Origin: RGIG4079 sp045637505
GTDB taxonomy: Bacteria > Bacteroidota > Bacteroidia > Bacteroidales > Muribaculaceae
Length of the DNA: 12,035 nucleotides
Reading direction: 5' to 3'
NCBI GenBank assembly: GCA_045637505.1
Contig: JAZTZO010000056.1
Span: 1 to 12,035 of the forward strand
In this document: positions 7,253 to 12,035 of the stretch, piece after piece
Layout: every line of letters begins with the position of its first letter
Numbering within the stretch: the stretch's first letter is position 1
Program-made: the position numbers and the translations under genes
Notes under the pieces: generated by a model
What the model was told of the DNA's origin: nothing
Seen by the model: only the letters and a program-made list of their open reading frames with translations
The model's database searches: none

Positions 7253-8097
7253 TATTTATTGTATTTAATATTATCAATAAGTCGTACCTCGCCACAATAC
7301 ACAGTGATGCAACCTACTGGGCACTTGCTGTCGTCCCAATTGGCGATTGGTTGCATTGTGAGAGAGTCAACGATTTCGTAATATTCAACTTCCATTTCGG
7401 GTTGTGCGTTGATTTCGTTGATTACACTTTGTTTCGTTTCTGCAACAGTATGTGATAAAGCATAGTCTTGACTTGCCACGAGCGCTTTATGAATAGCAGG
7501 TGCAATTTGTCGTTGCGATGATGTGAGACGCACGTTGCGACTGCTCATTGCCAAACCGTCGGCCTCGCGCATAATGGGGCAGTCAATGATTTCAATATTA
7601 AATCCTTCAAGTTCCACCATGCGACGTATTACTGCAATTTGTTGAAAGTCTTTTTCTCCAAAGTAAGCACTATGAGGCTGCACCATATCAAAGAGTTTAC
7701 TCACAATTTGAGCTACACCATTGAAATGACCCGGACGCATTGGACCTTCCATTACTTCTGCAACTGGCCCAAGGTCAAACACTCGAGTATCGGGTTCGGG
7801 ATATACCTCTTCAACCGATGGGATAAATGCAATATCAACACCTGCATTGGTCATCTTCTCACAATCGGCTTCTTCAGTGCGAGGATATGTGCGAAGATCT
7901 TCGGGATTATTGAATTGGGTGGGGTTAACAAATACACTCACCACTACGATGTCGTTTTCTTTGCGTGCACGGTCAATCAATGACACATGACCAGCATGAA
8001 GGGCACCCATAGTAGGCACTAAACCCACCGAGCGTCCACATTGTTTTTCCTCCTCAACACGACGGCGAAGGAGTGCAACTTCACGTATGATTTCCAT
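7252..8097 (-). CDS. panC: Pantothenate synthetase PanC
   Basis: PanC joins pantoate and beta-alanine with ATP to give pantothenate, AMP and pyrophosphate. It uses the product of the next gene, panD. The 281-residue protein carries the nucleotidyltransferase HIGH-type motif in PTMGALHAGH (28-37), then FVNPTQF (56-62), RPGHF (121-125), GEKDFQQ (147-153, in place of the common GQKDAQQ) and MSSRN (184-188, the KMSKS-like loop). It is the first gene of the minus-strand operon and is divergent from recR across a 268-base region. The pantoate genes panB and panE are not in the window. Confidence 0.97.
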   Translation of the reverse strand: MEIIREVALLRRRVEEEKQCGRSVGLVPTMGALHAGHVSLIDRARKENDIVVVSVFVNPTQFNNPEDLRTYPRTEEADCEKMTNAGVDIAFIPSVEEVYPEPDTRVFDLGPVAEVMEGPMRPGHFNGVAQIVSKLFDMVQPHSAYFGEKDFQQIAVIRRMVELEGFNIEIIDCPIMREADGLAMSSRNVRLTSSQRQIAPAIHKALVASQDYALSHTVAETKQSVINEINAQPEMEVEYYEIVDSLTMQPIANWDDSKCPVGCITVYCGEVRLIDNIKYNK

Positions 8098-8128
8098 TTC
8101 TTTGATGGTAATAAGCTTATTTACGCTA

Positions 8129-8136
8129 CAAAATTA
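8129..8136 (-). promoter_or_regulatory. Candidate -7 element for the panC operon
   Basis: On the minus strand this reads TAATTTTG, matching TAnnTTTG, and would give a leader of about 27 bases before the panC ATG. No convincing TTTG lies 19-21 bases upstream, so support is partial. Confidence 0.35.
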
Positions 8137-8323
8137 CACATAATAACGCATAATTCATAATTATAATAAAGAAAAAATATTGATTCTAATTTAGTTTGTC
8201 TGTGTATTGATGAGAACGGTTCGTTAATTATGTAGATACCTATATCATGTGATTAATGTTTGTTAATACTATTTATCAAACTATTAAAATAAGTATAATA
8301 GAATATGTTGGGAGATTTATACC

Positions 8324-8355
8324 TTTGTGTGTATGGAATAAATGATGTATCTTTG
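8324..8355 (+). promoter_or_regulatory. Bacteroidetes-type promoter of recR
   Basis: TTTG (8324-8327) and TATCTTTG (8348-8355) are separated by 20 bases and match the Bacteroidetes sigma-ABfr consensus TTTG-N19-21-TAnnTTTG at every fixed position. A start about 4-7 bases past the box would leave only a handful of bases before the ATG at 8366. The upstream element itself lies within TACCTTTG (8320-8327), another TAnnTTTG match that could act as the -7 box of an earlier start, although no partner TTTG is seen for it. Confidence 0.62.
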
Positions 8356-8365
8356 CGCTGTTTTT

Positions 8366-8995
8366 ATGGAACAGGAATTTGCATCGATATTGCTTGAAAC
8401 GGCAGTGACTGAGTTGTCGCGATTGCCAGGTGTGGGGCGTAAGACTGCCTTACGTCTTGCATTGCATATTTTGCGTCAAGATGAAAGTGCAGGAGTGGCT
8501 CTCGGTGAGGCTATTATCAATATGCGCCGAGGGGTAAAATACTGCTCGGTGTGCCATAATATATCAGAAACTGATGTTTGTCCCATTTGTTCATCTCCAG
8601 CACGCGATAAATCAACTGTTTGCGTAGTTGAAAGCGTGAAAGATGTGATGATATTTGAGAATACTCGCCAATATAATGGTGTTTATCATGTTCTCGGTGG
8701 TGTAATATCGCCAATGGATGGTATTGGTCCTGACCAACTTCAAATTTCATCGCTTGTAGAACGAGTAAAAACGGGTGAAATTAATGAGGTAATTTTGGCA
8801 TTGAGTGCAACCATGGAGGGCGAAACGACAAATTTTTATATTTATCGCCAATTAGGGACATTACCGGTAAAAATAACTCAACTTGCGCGTGGAGTGTCGG
8901 TGGGTAATGAAATTGAATATACCGACGAGATTACATTAGGTCGTTCATTGCTTAACCGTACATTATTTGCTGATTCATTTAATAATGGCCGATGA
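8366..8995 (+). CDS. recR: Recombination mediator protein RecR
   Basis: RecR works with RecO (and RecF) to load RecA on gapped DNA during repair. The 209-residue form shows the helix-hairpin-helix PGVGRKTA (21-28), a four-cysteine zinc finger (Cys60, Cys63, Cys72, Cys75 in CSVCHNIS-CPIC), and a Toprim domain with CVVESVKDV (Glu89), YHVLGGVISPMDG (107-119) and the conserved C-terminus EYTDE-LGRSLLNRTLF. I chose the ATG at 8366 (MEQEF). An in-frame ATG at 8342 would add eight residues (MMYLCAVF) that are not usual for the family, and it lies upstream of the best -7 box, which sits inside those codons. The stop overlaps the next start (ATGA). Confidence 0.96.
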   Translation: MEQEFASILLETAVTELSRLPGVGRKTALRLALHILRQDESAGVALGEAIINMRRGVKYCSVCHNISETDVCPICSSPARDKSTVCVVESVKDVMIFENTRQYNGVYHVLGGVISPMDGIGPDQLQISSLVERVKTGEINEVILALSATMEGETTNFYIYRQLGTLPVKITQLARGVSVGNEIEYTDEITLGRSLLNRTLFADSFNNGR

Positions 8996-9510
8996 ATATT
9001 CACGATGATATATTGATGTTAAGAGCATTAGAACCTACTGATTTAGATAAACTTTATCAATGGGAAAATGATGTTGATTTATGGCATACAAGTGCAACCA
9101 TTACTCCATTCTCACGAAAACAGTTGTGGGATTATATCGAAAACTATGACGGAGATATATATCGTACTCGCCAATTACGCTTGATGATTGTTGAAGTTTC
9201 AACAAATCAGCCAATTGGCACGATTGATTTATATGATTTTGATCCAGTAAATAGTAGGGCAAATGTAGGAATTTTAATTGACAAATGTTATCAACACAAA
9301 GGGTATGGGACAAGTGCTTTGACATTGCTTGAAACATATTGCCACGAACATATCTCGTTAAATCAATTGGTTGCAACCGTTGCAACTGATAATGAAGCAT
9401 CGTTATTATTGTTTCGCTCTCTTGAATATATTGAGGTGGGACAAATGAAATGGTGGCTAAAAAGAGGGCATCAATATTGTGATGCAATTTTATTTCAGAA
9501 AAAAATATGA
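8992..9510 (+). CDS. GNAT-family N-acetyltransferase (RimJ/RimL/SpeG-like)
   Basis: This 172-residue cytosolic enzyme is expected to transfer an acetyl group from acetyl-CoA to an amine. The start LMLRALEPTDLDKLYQWEND is typical of the RimL/SpeG subgroup. Motif A, with the acetyl-CoA pyrophosphate loop QHKGYG (101-106), follows the strand ANVGILID. Motif B includes ATDNEASLLLFRSLEY (131-146), and the end VGQMKWWLKRGHQYCDAILF matches the subgroup's C-terminal strand. The acceptor could be a polyamine, a ribosomal protein or a small molecule, and the sequence does not decide. The start overlaps the recR stop as ATGA and its stop overlaps the next gene the same way, so it is probably translationally coupled to both. 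Confidence 0.92.
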   Translation: MNIHDDILMLRALEPTDLDKLYQWENDVDLWHTSATITPFSRKQLWDYIENYDGDIYRTRQLRLMIVEVSTNQPIGTIDLYDFDPVNSRANVGILIDKCYQHKGYGTSALTLLETYCHEHISLNQLVATVATDNEASLLLFRSLEYIEVGQMKWWLKRGHQYCDAILFQKKI

Positions 9511-11216
9511 TTAGAAAGATTTTAAATACGATTAAATCTTGGTTTAGTGTTTTAATGTATCAAGAGGTATTGTTTTACATCGTCTTGGTAGTATTGATGA
9601 TTCCCAACATATTATTGGCAGTGACCGAGCCATTAACAACACTTGAACGAGTGTGTAGCGTAGTTTTCCCGTTGAGTTGCTATTACTTAATATTTACACT
9701 CTCCCGACGTCTTGGGTGGTCAATATGGCTATTGTGTCCAATGTCGTTATTGGCTGGTTTTCAGGTGGTCTTATTATATATATATGGAAAATCGGTAGTT
9801 GCAACTGATATGTTTCTAAATATGGTAACTACTGATGCTAAAGAGTCAAAAGAGTTATTAGGAAGCATATTGATGATACTTTCGGTAGTAGTACTTTTAT
9901 ATATTACACCGTTGGTTTTAGCAACAATATCTTTATTCAAGAAGAAGAAATTAAAAAAAGGATTTCTTCGACAAAATAGAAATTTAGCAATTGCAATTGC
10001 ATTAGTTGGAGTATCATTATTGGGAATGTGTTATGCTGCGAGTGATGCTTATTCGGTGAAGACTGGAGTGTATCCAATAAACGCATGCTATAATATGTAT
10101 AAGGCAGTATCTCGCCACGATATGCTACAAAATTATAAAATAACGTCAAGTGATTTTAAATTTAATGCTTCATCATCGCATTCGGCACAACAAAGAGAAT
10201 TATATGTGGTGGTAATAGGAGAGACTGCGCGAGCATGTAATTGGGAATTGTTGGGCTATAATAGACCTACAAATCCACTATTAAAACAAGTTGGTGATTT
10301 AGTGGTTTTTGATAGTGTTTTGACTGAGTCTAATATAACTCATAAAACTGTTCCAATGTTATTATCTTCGGCTTCAGCTGAAGATTATGATAAGATATAT
10401 TCACAAAAAAGTTTGATAACAGCGTTTAAGGAGGCTGGATATAAAACTGCATTTTTTTCAAATCAGGCACATACAGAGGCTTTGGTAGATAATTTTGGCC
10501 TCGAGGCAGATAAAATTGAATATTTAAAAGATCGTTCAGCTGATGTTAATTTCAATCCACTTGATAGTGAACTTATAAAGTTGGCTCAAGATTTTATAAG
10601 TGAAGGAGATATGAAGCAATTAATAGTATTGCATACATATGGTTCACACTATAATTATGCGGCTCGATATCCTCAAGAAATGGCTTATTTTAAGCCCGAT
10701 TCACCATATACCCCTAATAAAGAGTTTTTGTCTAAATTGAAAAATGCATATGATAATACCATAAGGTATACCGATAAAGTATTATATGATATAATTAATA
10801 TGTTGAAAGGAGTTGAAGATGCTCACACCTCATTGTTGTATGTTAGCGACCACGGAGAAGAACTTTTTGATGATGAAAGAGAGGTGATTTTCCATTCATC
10901 AACAGTCCCGTCATATTATCAATTGCATGTGCCTATGTTAGTGTGGTTAGATGAAGAGTATAACAAATCTTATCCTAATATTTTGTCGTCATTAAAAGCA
11001 AATAGTCATGCTCAAGTATCATCGAGTGCATCGTTTTTTCACACAATCCTTAATGTTGCCGGTATTGAAACGATGTATCGAAATGATTCTTATTCGGTAG
11101 CAAGCAAGGCGTTTGTGTCACGACCTCGTGTTTATCTCAATGATCATTATGTTTCTGTTCCATTGTTGAGTATTGATATGGGAGATAATCATATCAAAAA
11201 ATTAGAGAGTTTTTAG
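9507..11216 (+). CDS. Lipid A phosphoethanolamine transferase-like membrane sulfatase-fold enzyme
   Basis: This 569-residue inner-membrane enzyme is of the EptA/Mcr type, which moves phosphoethanolamine from phosphatidylethanolamine to lipid A or other glycans. The N-terminal part has about five membrane spans (roughly residues 20-40, 48-66, 70-93, 117-142 and 158-177). A loop DMFLNMVTTDAKESKELL matches the family's substrate-channel helix. The periplasmic catalytic domain contains VVIGETARA with the acceptor Thr240, GSHYNYAARYP (His381), VSDHGE (Asp448, His449) and His463 (FHSST), the expected zinc-site and active-site residues. It overlaps the acetyltransferase gene by ATGA. Changing lipid A charge would affect resistance to cationic peptides. 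The exact acceptor is not known, and the chromosomal setting does not suggest a mobile mcr gene. The gene looks more AT-rich than ffh and panC. Confidence 0.91.
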   Translation: MIRKILNTIKSWFSVLMYQEVLFYIVLVVLMIPNILLAVTEPLTTLERVCSVVFPLSCYYLIFTLSRRLGWSIWLLCPMSLLAGFQVVLLYIYGKSVVATDMFLNMVTTDAKESKELLGSILMILSVVVLLYITPLVLATISLFKKKKLKKGFLRQNRNLAIAIALVGVSLLGMCYAASDAYSVKTGVYPINACYNMYKAVSRHDMLQNYKITSSDFKFNASSSHSAQQRELYVVVIGETARACNWELLGYNRPTNPLLKQVGDLVVFDSVLTESNITHKTVPMLLSSASAEDYDKIYSQKSLITAFKEAGYKTAFFSNQAHTEALVDNFGLEADKIEYLKDRSADVNFNPLDSELIKLAQDFISEGDMKQLIVLHTYGSHYNYAARYPQEMAYFKPDSPYTPNKEFLSKLKNAYDNTIRYTDKVLYDIINMLKGVEDAHTSLLYVSDHGEELFDDEREVIFHSSTVPSYYQLHVPMLVWLDEEYNKSYPNILSSLKANSHAQVSSSASFFHTILNVAGIETMYRNDSYSVASKAFVSRPRVYLNDHYVSVPLLSIDMGDNHIKKLESF

Positions 11217-11225
11217 GTTCTAATT
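11195..11225 (-). terminator. Weak terminator-like hairpin at the convergent gene ends
   Basis: AATTAGA (11200-11206) pairs with TCTAATT (11219-11225) across both stop codons. On the minus strand the stem runs into six T residues, as expected for ending yqgE transcripts inside the 3' end of the transferase gene. The stem has only one G-C pair, so it is weak. No separate plus-strand terminator was found. Confidence 0.35.
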
Positions 11226-11822
11226 AAGTTGGGGATTTTCAGGGTGGTATTGCCAACCCTTATATTCGTCGCCCATTGATTTGACATATCGATGCCAATA
11301 TTTGTCATTCTCGCCACATAATAAATCTTGATTATTATGGTGATTTGTAACCGCCCATACATTATGTTTTATTTCATTTTCTAATTGGAGTGGATCCCAA
11401 CCGCTGTATCCCAAAAAGAAACGAATCTTATTTTTAGTATCATTTCCCGCATTAATGTAGGAAATGAGTTCTTCAAAATTGCCACCTATATATAAGCCAT
11501 TAGCAATTTCATCTGCATCAGAAATGATATTGCCCAGCATATGTATATAATATAGTCTATCACAAGAAAGAGGACCTCCGCAATATACAGGGATATCGTA
11601 TTCAACCACGATGTCGGGAACTAATTCATTTAGAGTATAATGTGTGCGTTTATTTAGCACTATGCCCATTGAAGATTTCCCTTTTTCATAGTTTACAATA
11701 CAAATGACCGCATGACAAAAATAATCTTCACGCAGAAAAGGCTCTGCAACAAGTAATCCGCCTTGAAATGGAGTATGTCGCTTCGTTTCAATTTTGAATA
11801 AAAAAGATTCTATATTTGTCAT
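11220..11822 (-). CDS. yqgE: YqgE/AlgH family protein (UPF0301)
   Basis: This 200-residue protein is of the YqgE/AlgH family (DUF179). Its biochemical role is not established, although Pseudomonas AlgH was first described as a regulator of alginate. Family signatures are GGLLVAEPFL (21-30), MGIVLNKR (52-59), the central YCGGPLSCDRLYYIH (80-94) and FLGYSGWDPLQLENEI (136-151). The C-terminal YWHRYVKSMGDEYKGW followed by HPENPQLN resembles Bacteroidales members. It converges with the transferase gene, with 3 bases between the two stops. Only about 40 bases separate its ATG from the insertion-sequence end, and no convincing TTTG/TAnnTTTG promoter lies in that gap. Its expression may therefore depend on readthrough from the IS or on an element I cannot see. 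Confidence 0.94.
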   Translation of the reverse strand: MTNIESFLFKIETKRHTPFQGGLLVAEPFLREDYFCHAVICIVNYEKGKSSMGIVLNKRTHYTLNELVPDIVVEYDIPVYCGGPLSCDRLYYIHMLGNIISDADEIANGLYIGGNFEELISYINAGNDTKNKIRFFLGYSGWDPLQLENEIKHNVWAVTNHHNNQDLLCGENDKYWHRYVKSMGDEYKGWQYHPENPQLN

Positions 11823-11914
11823 AAATAATAAATTTTGAATTGTTTGATAAATATATAAACTGTGTCGTCCTGAAAAACCGTTACAGGATTTGACACAAAA
11901 ATACTAAAAGTTTT

Positions 11915-12035
11915 TTAAATGACAACACGGCATGCCGTGTTGTCATTTTTGGTTCTGTAAGTTATAATTTCTTTTTTATCTTGGCGATGCATCTCATCAG
12001 GCGTAAGCATACCACACGATAAGTGCGGACGCATG
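11915..12035 (-). CDS. IS3-family transposase (integrase-core orfB), C-terminal fragment
   Basis: Reading leftward from the right edge, 39 codons and a TAA (11917-11915) encode the end of a DDE integrase-core transposase. The stretch RPHLSCGMLTPDEMHRQ is the classic C-terminal signature of IS3-family orfB proteins (family pattern RPHxSLGxxTPxE). The rest of the gene, including the catalytic DDE residues, lies outside the window, so it cannot be told whether the gene is intact. The final residues (about DNTACRVVI) are encoded by a perfect palindrome. The gene points towards yqgE. Confidence 0.85.
   Translation of the reverse strand, partial: MRPHLSCGMLTPDEMHRQDKKEIITYRTKNDNTACRVVI
11917..11950 (+). 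terminator. 32-bp perfect palindrome with plus-strand T-run inside the IS end
   Basis: AAATGACAACACGGCA at 11917-11932 is followed immediately by its exact reverse complement (11933-11948). On the plus strand five T residues follow (11946-11950), giving the form of a strong intrinsic terminator for transcription entering the IS from the left. On the minus strand the hairpin is followed by A residues, so it should not efficiently stop transposase transcripts. It overlaps the last codons of the transposase. Confidence 0.65.

Larger units (their letters stand above)
8098..8365. other. Divergent promoter region between panC and recR
   Basis: This AT-rich, gene-free stretch should hold the promoters for both operons. 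It contains a candidate -7 box for panC near its left end, two candidate elements for recR near its right end, and an imperfect inverted repeat (8253-8287: TTAATGTTTG against CAAACTATTAA, one-base bulge, 14-base spacer) between them. No riboswitch or RNA gene was recognised. Confidence 0.6.
11863..12035 (-). mobile_element. Right-truncated view of an IS3-family insertion sequence
   Basis: The first base of a TG-starting, terminal-repeat-like stretch (TGTCGTCCTGAAAAACCG) lies at 11863, or 11861 if the preceding TG belongs to it. IS3-family ends begin with TG and end with CA, and the transposase ends about 50 bases inward, which fits a normal IS end. The element continues past the right edge, so its other end, the inverted repeat and any target duplication cannot be checked. 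The assignment rests on the transposase tail. Confidence 0.7.

Noticed and set aside
8342..8365. An earlier in-frame ATG for recR adding eight residues
   Set aside because: The extra residues are not typical of RecR, and the best -7 box lies inside these codons, so the ATG at 8366 is preferred.
9507..11216. A mobile colistin-resistance (mcr-type) gene because of the nearby IS
   Set aside because: The gene is overlapped and coupled to a housekeeping gene pair, and the IS lies beyond yqgE, not beside it. It looks like a resident chromosomal enzyme of the same broad family.

Overview
The window looks like a piece of a Bacteroidales (Bacteroidetes) chromosome, moderately AT-rich. The evidence is a BspA-type leucine-rich-repeat surface protein with a type IX-like C-terminal tail, a Bacteroidetes-style tyrosine recombinase, promoters of the TTTG / TAnnTTTG type, almost no Shine-Dalgarno sequences, and housekeeping proteins (PanD, RecR, Ffh) whose sequences resemble Bacteroides versions. 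The family within the order cannot be fixed from the sequence alone.

Left part (1-3470): the tail of an unidentified gene enters from the left edge and is followed closely by a secreted BspA-like protein (200-1891) with a good rho-independent terminator. After an AT-rich intergenic stretch comes a solitary tyrosine recombinase (2184-3446), with short degenerate repeats on both sides of it. This is the accessory-looking portion of the window.

Middle part (3471-8097), all on the minus strand and read right to left: panC, panD, ffh, folD and a CapA-like metallophosphatase-type protein. Gaps are at most 28 bases, panC and panD overlap by one base, and an intrinsic terminator follows the last gene. 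This looks like one housekeeping operon covering pantothenate (coenzyme A) synthesis, protein targeting by SRP, one-carbon folate metabolism, and a probable envelope function.

Right part (8098-11216), plus strand: a divergent promoter region, then recR, a GNAT acetyltransferase and a lipid A phosphoethanolamine-transferase-like membrane enzyme, each pair joined by an ATGA stop/start overlap. The recR promoter lies so close to the most likely start codon that the mRNA may be nearly leaderless.

Right edge (11217-12035): a YqgE/AlgH-family gene (minus strand) ends 3 bases from the phosphoethanolamine transferase. Forty bases upstream of its start lies the end of an IS3-family insertion sequence, whose transposase C-terminus runs off the window. 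The last transposase codons lie in a perfect 32-bp palindrome. On the plus strand this palindrome is followed by a T-run, so it may block transcription entering the IS. No tRNA, rRNA or CRISPR array was seen, and no clearly new multi-gene system could be demonstrated. The most open questions are the recombinase with its flanking repeats and the IS boundary upstream of yqgE.
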